DNA of 64,000 nt, from the NCBI GenBank assembly GCA_949825045.1, contig OX463821.1:34430486-34494485 (forward strand), in the 5' to 3' direction. Under the pieces are notes generated by a model, which saw only the letters and a program-made list of their open reading frames with translations, ran no database searches and was not told where the DNA came from. Source of the stretch: Argyresthia goedartella (Eukaryota; Arthropoda; Insecta; Lepidoptera; Argyresthiidae). How positions within the stretch are numbered: position 1 is the stretch's first letter; the number at the start of each line of letters is the position of its first letter. A program made the translations under genes and the position numbers. Below are positions 53,581-64,000 of the stretch, one piece after another.

Positions 53581-53789
53581 GAGTGCAGGGCAAGGAGCCG
53601 GAAGTTACAAATGCGTGTGTTTACTTCTTTGGTAACGAAAACGCTTTATCTATGGCTTGAGTTTAGACGATTACCAAAAACGCACCTATTTTACTACCAA
53701 TAAATTCGAAATGACTGCCAAAATGGATGGATGTCCACCAAATTGTGTTTGGATAAATGATCACCAAACTTCTTTTTAATGTTTTGTGT
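53581..53789. other. Right flank of the array; no gene
   Basis: The array ends in mid-unit at caagacaa|gagtgcagg. No repeat match. Confidence 0.4.
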
Positions 53790-53935
53790 ACTTAAGTTTA
53801 TGTTTTAAGTATTTTCTGTTGTTCTTACATGTTCAACCTAACACGAAGGTTAAAGGGGGCTTCGCTTCGCTCACCCCCTTTACCCTTAGCTAGCCACCTA
53901 AGCTACCGCAGTATTTTGCCCTGATATTTTTTGCA
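53790..53935 (+). repeat. Module D copy
   Basis: aagtttatgttttaagtatt, catgttcaacctaacacgaa, aagggggcttcgcttcgctc, ccacctaagctaccgcag and attttgccctgatat; nearly the same as 18600-18760. Confidence 0.8.
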
Positions 53936-54405
53936 ACTTTTGGTGTTCATTTATCCATTTTGGGTAGGAAAAAAATATTTTGGTGATCAATATATTTGTT
54001 GCCTTTATCTATGAGGCCCGAGTGATAGAAAGAGAGCAAGCACTAATCACGGGAAGTGGAAGGTAGAAGTATAACTCGCTGTCTATCTTGTGGTCCTTAC
54101 AAGCAATAGCTAATCTGTCATAATTTGTCATAATCCTGTTGCACTACAGATTAGCCATGATAGAGAGATAAAGACCGTTGCCCTGCCGTTGCATGTCTCA
54201 CGCACAGCTGATAGTACTGCACTTGTCTTCAAAACTGCAACACAAAAAGGGGATTTTGATGAAGTTAATAAAACTATTGTCTTTATCCTTGAATTGGTTC
54301 ACAGTTAATAACTTATTATTATTAAACGATGGTTAAACCAATTGTATCAAATTCTAATCAAATGTCAGGCAAGTTGAGACTAGTTTAATGTTAGCGTTAT
54401 AATTA
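53936..54405. other. No gene seen
   Basis: No supported ORF or repeat. Confidence 0.5.
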
Positions 54406-54409
54406 GTAA

Positions 54410-55010
54410 ATGACATGAAGTTTCTTGGAATAACCGTTGATATCAAATTGCAGTGGGGACCCCACATAGATTAATTAGGTGGGACATTAAGCTTACGGTG
54501 TTAGGAACATGAGACGAAACACGTATGTGAGTAGTCTCATACGTATTTTGCAATAAAGCTAGTCTTCTTTTATCCGTTTAGTTACTTACATAAATAGTGT
54601 CATGTCCTGTGGTATATTGTTGTTAGGGAAAGCAGCCGATATTCAAAAGCTAATTTTATAATACAGAAAAGAGTGATTCGAGTACTTTATGATATAAAAC
54701 GCGGACTCCCTAATATAACTTTGTGAAGAAATTGTCAAACTAACTGTAGCAAGTAAATTTAGTTTTGTAAATATAATGTATATGTACGCAAGAACCTTTA
54801 AACATTTCATAAAATTACTAAGAGATAATATAATGATTTATATTATCGCTAATTTTATGAAATGTTAAAAGGTTTAGACTCGAGAAAGTTAGGTCAATGC
54901 AAGATGCGTCTGGAAATTTTGTAATTGCCATTTGAACAATTTCAAATAAGATATCCAAGATTACTCGTAATAACAGGAGAGCATGGAGTTAATCTAACTC
55001 AACACACAAC
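54410..55010 (+). pseudogene. Old J3-type LINE 3' remnant
   Basis: Broken frames still read KFLGITVDIKLQWGPHI, VMSCGILLLGKAADIQK and QKRVIRVLYDIKR, parallel to VMFYGILLWGKAADIQT of the element at 55196-56037. Several deletions and stops. It is in opposite orientation to that element. Confidence 0.65.
54792..54873. repeat. Two-level hairpin
   Basis: aacatttcataaaatta (54801-54817) pairs with taattttatgaaatgtt (54850-54866), and within it gataatataa pairs with ttatattatc around tgat. The outer aacctt/aaggtt extends the stem with a bulge. Confidence 0.9.
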
Positions 55011-55195
55011 TGTTATTTATTGTTGCATATTTATTGTAAAGTGTAAAGTTTGTACTATTTAAACACAACCTATGTTTAAAACGATCGAAAAACTAGTGGC
55101 TCTGTGAGCTGTATGTAGACCTCGCGAGTGACAGTTTCTTTCAATAACACATACCGACTTGACCTATGAATACACCTGGTGACGTACATGGAGTA

Positions 55196-56037
55196 CCAAA
55201 TACCAAATAAATACCAAATACCAAATGTCTTTATTACTGTAGATATTTACATATACTTAGCAATCGTCATTTTTTGCCACTTCTCTACATTGGACCACTG
55301 TGGGAGAAGAAGGGCGTAGAAACTCCCACAGATTGATTTTTAGATCTCTTTTTAAAAATTGCTTATGCTTAACTAATACAAAATATAATATTTAGTCATT
55401 ATCATAATTAATAAGCAGGAATAAATAATTACAAAATTATTAACAGCAAGGTCTGTGTTGAGCCAGATTAACCCCATACAGACCCATCATTTAAGTAATC
55501 TTGAACATTGTAATATCCCTTTTTCGACAAAGTCGCTTTAACATGGATTTTAAATTGCTCAAATGGCAATGTCAAGATCTCCAGAGGTATCTTGTTGTAG
55601 TAGAGAATGCATTGACCCTTGAAAGAATTGCTAACCTTCGCGAGTCTAAACCGGGGCGCAAGTAGTCTGTGATTATTTCTTAGGTTAACATTACAGCTAT
55701 CGCTAAGTTTGGGAAATTTTGTATGGTTCTTGCGTACGTACATTATATTTTCGAAAATAAATTGACTAGCTACAGTTAGTATGTCAATTTCTTTAAAAAG
55801 CTGTCTTAAGGAGTCTGTGCGTTTTAAATTATAAATTGCTCGAATAGCTCTTTTCTGTAAAATAAAAATAGTTTGAATATCCGCTGCTTTTCCCCACAAC
55901 AAGATACCATAGAACATGACACTATGAAAGTAACTAAAATATACTAGCCTAGATGTAGCCACATCCGTGTTTTGTCTGATGTTCCTAACAGCGTAAGCCG
56001 CAGAACAGGAGTATGAAAGTAGCCGCACCAATAACTT
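55196..56037 (-). mobile_element. J3-type LINE, 5'-truncated
   Basis: It ends at its 3' side in repeated ttggtattt units (55196-55228). The 3' UTR (55229-55467) is the source sequence for the fragments at 361, 5201, 31050, 45301 and 56370. The coding remainder is described separately. Confidence 0.85.
55468..56031 (-). pseudogene. C-terminal part of J3 reverse transcriptase
   Basis: 187 codons are open, beginning inside the thumb/C-terminal region (LLSYSCSAAYAVRNIRQNTD). They include VMFYGILLWGKAADIQTIF and LQKRAIRAIYNLKRTDSLRQ and end YYNVQDYLNDGSVWG. This corresponds to the region after the FADD box of LINE-2 (YGILLWGNSTGAPAILILQK). The catalytic blocks are missing because of 5' truncation, not because of internal damage, so the copy may be young. 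Confidence 0.85.
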
Positions 56038-56324
56038 TGTAAACTACATTTTGCGGTCTCAAACGCAACCTATTGACTTTTCTTTACAAATCCAACGACA
56101 CCTCATTTGTTAAAATCCGTCAAACAGTTTGGACTGTAGCGACTTTTTGAAATTGTAAAACCCCTATATCGCCGCCATTTTGATAATTTTCCAAAAACTG
56201 AATCGAAAAAAAGCTATTTAATTATCGAACTTGCTCACAAAAATTCACGACAATCAGTTGAGAAATGCGTCCTGTATAGGAGAACATCCGGACATACAAA
56301 AGCATTTTTGTCCAATCCTGAAAC

Positions 56325-56490
56325 GGAGACGCTTCCTCGTTCTTTTCTCGCTCGCTCGGTCAATTATATTTTTATTATATTATTCTGTGGGAATTGCTTC
56401 GCCTTACCCCTCCGACAGTGGTCCATGTAGAGCAGAGGCAAAAATAAGCATATAATTTAATATTTTAAGAAAAATAAAGACATTTTGATT
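56325..56490 (+). repeat. Module E fragment and J3-like 3' UTR
   Basis: ctcgctcgctcggtcaatta (inverted module E) is followed by ttctgtgggaattgcttcgc, agtggtccatgtagagcaga and aaaaataaagacatttt, the J3 3' order. Confidence 0.5.
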
Positions 56491-56844
56491 TTGTTAGCAC
56501 ATAGTTCATTGAACTCATGTTTTCCACTCAACACTGAAAATCTGACCTTGTCGAAGAATAAATAATATTGGCTTTGTTACGAATGACTTATTATGGGGCG
56601 TTCAACCGGTTTTGCCAGTAAAAGATTAGATTTGTTAATCACAGTCGGGTAGCTCTCAAGAGGCGTAAGAATTTATTCTGGCCAGCTGTATAATAAGTTA
56701 GTCTGCAGGTCGGCCCAGTGAATTCTGTTTATTTCTGTACCCAATAGCTTAGTAGTCTTCAATGTCACAGACAAATGGGGACAAGTTTGTGGCGTAGGTG
56801 GTCTAGAGGCCGAATACCATGAGATTTAAGAATGCCATTCCATA
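56491..56844. other. No gene seen
   Basis: No supported ORF or repeat. Confidence 0.5.
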
Positions 56845-57050
56845 TAAACTTTACATATAGACACATACATTGCTTCTGGCCCCTAACTATACCCTGTGTC
56901 GTGGGAACCAGCAACAGCGACGTCACAAACATGTAAACATCCAAGACCTGGGGATCTTGTTCTTCCTCCGCAGGCGGCAGTATACCAAGCCGGGACCTCA
57001 CTCTTGGGAAGCACGGCCTCCACCGCAGCACCCCAAAAGTCGTCATATAC
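56845..57050 (-). mobile_element. SINE-A copy, variant head
   Basis: acatacattgcttctggccc, cgtgggaaccagcaacagcg and aacatccaagacctgggga (minus strand body), with head ggaggccgtgcttcccaaga and no clear B-box. Confidence 0.75.
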
Positions 57051-57145
57051 ATCAGCTATACAGATTATTGTAACTCTTGTTTAATGTGATACGAAAAAAA
57101 TGGGGGTTTTTCGAATCCATTTACTCCACTATAAAGCCATCTACA

Positions 57146-57510
57146 GATTGGATTTTTGGGTTAACGTTTATTGAGTATTTGATTAAGATTTTCACTGAAG
57201 GAGAACGCGATTGAATGCATTTTTCTCGATAGAATTTAATTACGAAAATACCTATAAATTGTTTTATTGATTCTTGTAGTTCTGAAATCCTAACTAACTT
57301 CATTGCGGCATTGCATTCAAAATGTGGATATTATGTGAACTCTCCTTGAAAATATTTTTGACAAAAGGCGTAGTTTATTTTTAGACAATTATTATGTGCA
57401 ACGTTATTTTAGTTTGAGTCGAGCGCATTGTTTGCGCTCTCTTTTCTTACTTATGTAGAACGCATTTCGTTTACATTCGCATTCCATTATTTTTTTCGTA
57501 TCACCTTAAA
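57146..57510 (+). repeat. Unnamed repeat U, copy 2 (uninterrupted)
   Basis: Empty-site reference for the copy at 46977-47520. Around the site it reads ctcttttcttacttatgtag, continuous where copy 1 has the RTE-like insert. Confidence 0.7.
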
Positions 57511-58049
57511 TGAGCCTGCCTCAGTTCCAAATCCTACTTGAACTGTATCTCGCACGATAATATAGGTACTTGTCTGTCGACTGTCTTACTCCGCGGACTC
57601 TGGCCAAAGACGTGAGCTGACTGAGAACTCAGTTGTGTGTGAACAGCTCGTTATACCACTTGTAGTGAGGTTAACAACTGAAATCTAAGCTACAGAGATT
57701 AGATGAGTTGTCGTAGATTTTATTTGTTTGGCGTTTGTTCGCTAGCGTCCACGTCACAATTCGCAAAGGCGGCAGCGGAGCAGCCATTGGATGGTATTGT
57801 TGTCGTAATCATGATGGAAAGGTGTACTCAAGCAAGTCTTAATCGGTATTAGGTACATCTATAATTCATTTGATTTAACTAAGCATACGGTTCTGTTACA
57901 TTCCACAAGGCGTGAATTTAACACACACTCACGTACACACAATACTGACTAGATTAGTACTGCTTGCAATATAAATTGATGAGGCCAATTATGAGATGAT
58001 AGTATTACTGTTAGCAATGAGCTCCTCGACTCTCATGATAGATACTGAA
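57511..58049. other. No gene seen
   Basis: ctcagttgtgtgtgaacagc near 57640 could be an initiator-like motif, but no coding exon follows. Confidence 0.4.
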
Positions 58050-58262
58050 ATCATCATGAGGCACGTCTGACAAAAATACAAACATAATGACTTATAGCAC
58101 GTACCAGACCACCTGCCAGATGGTCCGAATAACCGCTAGGGTAGCAGGAAAAGAAAGGACTCGGGTTGCACGTTGCAACTTGACTGGTGTCTACATGATG
58201 GGGCCTAGACTCCACAGTGGGTCTACCCCAATGACAGGATGATGACGATGATGATGAATAAA
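58050..58262 (+). repeat. Dispersed-repeat-like block with (GAT)n tail
   Basis: cacagtgggtctaccccaat followed by gacaggatgatgacgatgat. The trinucleotide tail resembles that of the RTE-like fragment at 47296, but no coding match is seen. Confidence 0.4.
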
Positions 58263-58890
58263 TAGCACGCGTGACAAGAAATCGCAAAAGTAACTATTTC
58301 AAACTGCTTCCTCTTCTTCTTGAAGTACCTCTCCACTACTGGAGGTTGGCGGTCAGCTCTCCTACTCCTCTCTATTCTTTGACAAGCGCCTGAGCTGTTC
58401 TACGTTGGTCACTCCCGTCCATTCCCTGATGCTGCGAGAGCCACGAGTTCCTCCTTCTTCCAGTGTGTCTTCGCCCCTCTACTGTTCGTCTAAATAATCG
58501 TAGTTGATATATTAGTATTTCTCTTGCGTGGTGATGTCAAGGGCGTACATAGAACTGGTTGTTGTGTTGATACGCAATAGCCGTCCTGGGCACGTCACTT
58601 TATCATGTTCCATCTTTATTGCTCATATTTTATTAATGAACCGGAGAACTTTTGTAGACATTTTAGTTTTATTCTCACAGTCAAAGCAACGATGTCCTAA
58701 CTGTTATCACTATTTAACGTATGTGTGCTGTTGCCACTCTATAGAGTATAAAGAAAGTTGTAACAAGGTTTATTTGACTGTTAACAATTTCAGAGCCTTA
58801 TGATTGTTTCACGGAATGAGCAACACGTCTATTTTCACAAGGTCGTTAGAAAATCATATTTACTTTTTATATTATTAACAACAAAATCGT
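58263..58890. other. No gene seen
   Basis: No supported ORF; 58528-58803 has no family features. Confidence 0.45.
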
Positions 58891-58901
58891 TTTGCTTTCA
58901 G

Positions 58902-58952
58902 GTATGTACGAGTCATCATTTTACAGATGAACGCGGTGATTCATATTTTGAC
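58902..58952 (+). CDS. Candidate 51-nt exon / recursive-splice exon
   Basis: The acceptor tcgttttgctttcag (AG at 58900-58901) is pyrimidine rich. The next 51 nt read VCTSHHFTDERGDSYFD in phase 0 and end at a strong GTAAGTAC donor (58953). The other two frames contain a stop before or at the donor. The exon itself begins GTATGT, so the acceptor is directly followed by a potential donor; this is the layout of a recursive-splice exon. The host gene is unknown. No repeat match in the window. Confidence 0.35.
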
Positions 58953-58974
58953 GTAAGTACATAATTATGTACAT

Positions 58975-59295
58975 GTAACCATATCGTACGTAGACCTGAC
59001 TATGTCATGAAATAGCCAACCATGTTTGAATTAGAACTTTCATTGACCGAAGAAACACTGCAGTAGCTCAGGTGAAGACTTATAGGGGGCGAGCGCAGCG
59101 AAGCCCCGAATAGTCTTCGTGTTAGTTCGACATGTATAAAACAAAAAACACCACGTAGTACTGAATACAAATGCTTTTAAAATTTCATGTTTTTGTGAGA
59201 TTATAGCCTTTCTGATCATTTCATGAAATAATTGAATGGTTGGCTATTGCATGAAATTATCAATTTCTACGATATAGCTACGACATACATACGAT
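58975..59295. mobile_element. Foldback element with module D core
   Basis: Left end atatcgtacgtag, tcatgaaatagccaaccat. Right end atggttggctattgcatgaa and tacgatatagctacgac are inverted. The centre (59060-59160) is module D inverted: gtagctcaggtgaagac, agggggcgagcgcagcgaag. About half of it recurs at 44800-45000. Confidence 0.65.
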
Positions 59296-59737
59296 ACGCT
59301 TCACGGCTTACAGTATTCTAAATATCATAGATCTTGTATTGATAAATTTATAGTTGCAGCGATCATTAGTGATTTTTATTTCCTCTATATTCAAGTCTTT
59401 CCGATGCCATCCGTACATTCCTCAGCCGTCCCTATCTTCACGGAACCAACACGGAACAGCTCACTTATCCTTTAAAGCAATTATAGCTTGTCGGAAGTAC
59501 AAAATAAACATTATTACTGTATGTGACAACTCTTATGGAGGAATATTGGCTGAGAGCCAAATTGTGCGTTCGTAAACTCTTGCACAGAAAATACAATTAA
59601 TACAAGATCCGCCGCACGCGGACCACGCCACAGCCACGCCACAGCGATAAAAAGCAGAACTAAAGTGGCTGAAGCGCGCTTGACCTAGCCGCACACGAGC
59701 CACAACCACTTTATATAGACATTATATATATGAAACA
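59296..59737. other. No gene seen
   Basis: No supported ORF or repeat. Confidence 0.5.
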
Positions 59738-59970
59738 GACGGCCTCTGTGGCGCAGCGGTTGTGGCTCTGCCTACCATGCGAGAGGTCCCGGGTTCGATC
59801 CCCGGCTGGGGGTAATGAAAAAAAAAAAAAACAATCCCCAGGTCTTGGATGTTTATATGTGTGTGACGTCGCTGTTTCTGGTTACCACGACACAGGGTAT
59901 CCTAGTGTGGGGCCAGAAGCAATGTATGTGCCTGTGTTGTTGTTTTGGTTTGTAAATGTTTATGTTTATG
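59738..59970 (+). mobile_element. SINE-A, most complete copy
   Basis: Head ggcctctgtggcgcagcggt (A-box tggcgcagcggt), ctgcctaccatgcgagaggt, gggttcgatccccgg (B-box). Body ccccaggtcttggatgttta, gtgacgtcgctgtttctggt, agggtatcctagtgtggggc, aagcaatgtatgtgcctgtg. The tail is rich in tttatgttta. It would be transcribed by RNA polymerase III and mobilised by a LINE in trans. Confidence 0.9.
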
Positions 59971-60153
59971 TTAATTGTAAAAAGTGGTTGTGGCGTGGTT
60001 GTGGTCCGTGTGTGGCGAGGCTTAATATAGACCCACAACAATAGAGTCGCTCAGATTTCGGCCAAACAACCTCAAACATTGAAGTGAATTGAAAAATCAA
60101 TCTGTAAGGCTTTTAACTTAAAACTACCAAAATTGTAAGATTACAATTAAACA

Positions 60154-60334
<181 letters not shown>

Positions 60335-60450
60335 ACTTTATTGCACAAAAACAGGAGATACAGAGACATCAAAATGGAAACTGGGTGTACAATGGCGAGC
60401 TTATCTCTAAAAAGAGATTTCTTCCAGCAAACCTAATATGGACAGAATAC
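60335..60450 (-). repeat. Family Q LINE-type 3' end
   Basis: atactttattgcac, ggcgagcttatctctaaaaa and gagatttcttccagcaaacc. Confidence 0.7.
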
Positions 60451-62736
60451 ATAAAATAGCAGGTAGACCTATGTGCACAACGTTAAAAATATTAAAATAA
60501 TAAACTAATTACTAATATTTACATAAATACATAATATCAATATAAATAGACAAAATTATAATATATATATATCAAAGCAATATACCTACATAAATCTAGT
60601 ATGGAAGAGAAAGATAGTTTTCATTAAACTAAACAAGGCATATCTGTGCCCTGCCACCACGGAAAAAGGCTTTACGCTGTATTCTTCAGGTTCCATCAAG
60701 ATTTGGTAGAATCTTTTGTTATAGTCGATGAATATAAACTCAGTTTCCTGTAACAGCTCATCCTTGTTAAAGCGACGCCCCCATTCCAATGGCGAATGTT
60801 TATGTGCTAATTTGCGTTGGATTGATGGAGTAAACTCCTTTGTCTGTCCGTGTGTGAGTCAGCGGATGTTTATGACAGGGGATAACTTCTCGCGATCCTC
60901 TGAATGATTCTTGGTAGAGATTGAGTGGCGGGAAGGGGTCAAGTTTAATCCGTAAGGGTTACTGTTTACATGAGCAATGGCCGAACGCGATGACTGCGAC
61001 TCAAAATAAAGTGCTACTTGAATGCCGATCCCGTCATTTCCCGAGCGAGAGACAGTGACAGCATTACTTTGAGTGCCATCAAACTTAGAGTGATCGGCTG
61101 TCCATCCGGGCCCAATACTGGCAGGGCATTGAATTTGATTGATTTGGATCGATGCCTAATGTGCTTGGTCTTGTTTCCCATCTGTGCCTTCTACGAGTAG
61201 TGTATGCGCTTGACATTCAGCAAGAATCGGAACATGCTTGGCCGGCTTACATGCTAAATTAATGTAAGATTAATTAATTATTAACTAATTAATTAAATTA
61301 ATTAACTCATGCAAGCTTACATGCAGCCGACCCAGCTTGTTCCGTTTCTTACTGTACCATAAATACCTATTTTTACGACTGTATACCTAATGAGGTGTAT
61401 CCAGTTCTGCAAGATCGCACATGAACCTTTAGTAGCATATTACCCATTTATTTGTGTGATAAAGACTGATAGGCGTGATCTATCTTCATACTTTCAGATA
61501 TCTTTGAGACATTATTACCTTTTGATTATAACACTTGTTTCTAGATTTTTCTTTTCTTTTGAAAGGGTAGACATTATTTTTTGGCCAGCTGGGTCGATGA
61601 AAAGGGCAAGTTGTTTACATACTCGTACCTACATATTAGAAGTACTGAAGTCTCTCGTACTTCCCACACTACTTGCCACAAAGATGCCACAGAGATGCCA
61701 CAGAGATGCATCTGGCTAATGTTGTTTCTCTATCATGGACATGGATTTATATGGCTACCAATGTAAATTGTACTTTTTGTACACATTGATGGAGAATAAG
61801 GTTCACTTTCGAGTGAATTTTATCGCCATGTTGTCGCAAGAAGTAACCTACGTAGTAACATGTGGGAATCTCGGATTGTTCAACTCTGATTGTTCGGATT
61901 ACAAATACTTGAGGTAATTTGTTTTAGAATTAGTGTGGGATTTATATGACGCTGTGATGAAGTGAGGAAACCGTAACAAATAGTTATTTTTTTCTGTATC
62001 TGGATGATATGGGCGGGCTAGACTGGATGACAGACGAATAGACGATTGACCAAAGCAGTAGCACAGTGGTGGCCAGGATGAGTGACAAGACCAGAGCAGC
62101 ATCTCAAGCAGTTTCAGTAGGCAGAAGTTTACTTCTAGAAGCTAGACGCCCATTTTAACGTGGAAATTCAGATGAAATGCACACGCTGTCTATCTGTGTG
62201 TGCATGATGTGTCGAAGCCAACAAGCGGAGGTCAACCACCACTGGCCGTCAAGGCAAACCACTCGACATTTGCAAAACAGACGGACGGAACAAAACTACT
62301 TTTATAGTTATACATGTGTATATATTTTTTGCAGCCAATCGACGTTGATTTAACATTTTAGGCTCGTGGGAAAATCGAGGATAAAAAATCATCGTGAACT
62401 AATTATAATTGTGGTCTCAGTTTTGATGTAATCAGAGATTGACGGATGGGTGATTTTTGAGGTTATTCACTTTGGCCAAGAACAATAATGTAGAGAAAGA
62501 GACTACTCTGAAAATGAACAAAACTAATTAGCATGCCGCGATGATCATATTGATCGGACAGGTCATGGAGATGGCAGACTATTAAACACTAGAACATACT
62601 TGTATATTCAATCATCAATGGATCAGAAACTTCGTACAAACGTACTGCACAAAACCGCAGAATATTAAGTGACTAGAATTGTTGATAGGCACTTTTAAAT
62701 TTCCATACCGAGCGCGAACAATAAAGGTCAACGGAA
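60451..62736. other. No gene supported
   Basis: The minus ORF 60586-60789 could be a decayed retroelement piece but has no motif that I know. 61030-61075 repeats the block at 38430-38480. 61260-61320 is an AT palindrome (attaattaattattaactaa region). Short ORFs at 61018-61917 have no features. Confidence 0.4.
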
Positions 62737-62794
62737 TGACTCGACCCTGCCACACCACGTGGTACATTACTCGACCCTGCCACACCACGTGGTA
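62737..62794. repeat. 29-bp tandem duplication containing CACGTG
   Basis: actcgaccctgccacaccac plus gtggtacat occurs twice without mismatch. Each copy has the palindromic E-box ccacgtgg. Confidence 0.95.
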
Positions 62795-64000
62795 CATAAT
62801 GCTTCACTTCTGATGCATCTTTGTTACAAAGGTTGTTTTTAAAACAGAGGGGCTCCCTTGAAGTCGTTTTATCTGGATCATTCACTCATTGATTGAAAGA
62901 ATTGAAATTAGTGATGAATGAATCACGATTGCTCTTGTGATCTAAAATTTGTTGTATTCCTTTTCTTTTTCGGTATTCTCGATTTACTGAAAATTTTCTT
63001 TCACTCACTCACAACTACCATAAAAATTATATAAACCATTTGTGATGTTAACTGTTAATGTCCCATTTATTACAATTCTAAAACCCCGCATAAACCAGGA
63101 TTAAGCCGAGGCTTTGAGAAATCCGTTAAAGGGAATAAATTATGACAAATGCTGTGCTGTAAGTATAACATTTGCTTTCTACCCTGTTTCGTCTGATAGT
63201 TGTTTTCTTCATGGGAAGATATTTATTCATGGAGATATTTATTCGTTCCTAGAATAGAATGAATGGATTTACGTGCCGCTGTTTGCAGAAAACTAAAGAG
63301 TTCTGATAAAACCCGATGTTAGTGTTTCAAGACCTTCGTTAAATATGAATATTTTTACATTTTAACATAGCCATCGTTTATTTGACAGTAAATTAACAAG
63401 GTCAAATCATTAAAATAAATGCTGCAGTCAAAAATATTGTTGTAGAATCGATCTTTCAATTTTTAAAAAAGCCCCTCAAAACTCTAATGGCTTCTCAAAT
63501 CTATAAAAAAAAAATTTAAAGGGGGTAGCGGCGCATGGGAGCAACAGAGATGCTTACGTGGGCGAGAGAGAGAGATGGTGGCCTCGCCCAGGCGCCAAGG
63601 AACTTGGAGTTAGGTATTTTGTATCTGTATTCCAAACAATTCCCTATACTGTACTAAATAGTAAAATGACCCTACTTAAACTTATCGTCATGGCCAAATA
63701 TTATTGGACATATTGTTCATTAGTCATTACCCAAAACACAATTATTAACTGACGCAAATATCAATCAGGTGCTTTCTCGTTAGGTTGGTACCAAAGCAGA
63801 ACAACAAGGAGTCACATAAACAAGTTTCTGGCGACCGACAATGGAAAAGAGAAGGTGGCCAAGCAATGTGACTATTTAAAGCAACATTTGAAGGCTTCTA
63901 CTCAATAAGTCAATGTCAAGGTTGGAGTTAAATGGATGAAAGTCGAATACTGAATATTGGATCAGCTGTATTAGTCTGACACGCGTTTCTTTGCAAACTT
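62795..64000. other. No gene seen
   Basis: No supported ORF or repeat, apart from the faint caggcgccaagg block at 63590. Confidence 0.45.

Noticed and set aside
57600..57760. Second promoter-like initiator (ctcagttgtgtgtg)
   Set aside because: No coding exon with a donor site follows within several hundred bases, so it is too weak to list as a promoter.
60586..60789. Minus-strand 67-codon ORF with plausible composition
   Set aside because: No motif that I know, no splice context, and it lies just beyond a family Q retroelement end. Possibly a decayed piece, but unsupported.

Overview
This is eukaryotic, almost certainly insect and most likely lepidopteran, DNA. The AT-rich background, a spliceosomal intron inside a transposase, tRNA-derived SINEs, non-LTR retrotransposon tails and several repeats that I recognise from memory as typical of moth and butterfly genomes all point this way. 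Examples are the SINE body reading ggatgacacgttaag at about 23.4 kb and the gggttccgta...gtccgactcgca element at 30.3 and 48.2 kb. There is no bacterial gene organisation, no CRISPR array and no operon.

The window is a repeat-dominated intergenic or intronic stretch. The only clear proteins belong to mobile elements. From left to right these are: a complete 2.1 kb Tc1/mariner-superfamily transposon with a DD82E catalytic spacing and one intron (438-2548); a decayed non-LTR retrotransposon (about 7.97-11.43 kb) that carries a full-length mariner with an intact 350-residue transposase (9255-10548); a second, well-preserved but 5'-truncated retrotransposon directly behind it (11.43-13.49 kb); a Tc1 element whose transposase is broken by one amber codon (16167-17734); and retrotransposon 3' fragments at 22.5, 24.8, 32.5, 47.3, 54.4 and 55.2 kb. 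Around them lie at least five SINE families, foldback/MITE elements and Lepidoptera-type dispersed repeats.

A second theme is tandem repetition: 37-bp units at 3.5 kb, 289-bp SINE-containing units at 19.6 kb, 23-bp units at 24 kb, 42-bp units at 28 kb, 60-bp units at 32.4-35.4 kb, 39-bp units at 50.9-53.6 kb and a (TTTC)n tract at 60.2 kb. Several can be traced to a parent element: the 37-bp array to one terminal repeat of a foldback element, the 42-bp array to the interior of a MITE, the (TTTC)n to a LINE tail. The 39-bp and 60-bp arrays show higher-order periods of 11 and 9 units.

Many insertions are nested, and the pre-insertion sequence can often be read from target-site duplications or from a second copy of the host repeat (Sailor in a LINE tail, mariner in a LINE ORF, Tc1 in a SINE, a LINE in the 60-bp array, a hAT-type MITE in another repeat, an RTE-like tail in an unknown repeat). 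The window is therefore readable as a relative chronology of transposition.

Host-gene evidence is thin and is stated as such. There is one candidate first coding exon with an N-myristoylation-type start (49472-49541), one in-frame 51-nt candidate exon beginning at an AG|GT junction (58902-58952), and one zero-length AG|GTAAG recursive-splice-like site (4915/4916). Together they are compatible with the + strand holding long introns of one or more host genes, but they do not prove it.
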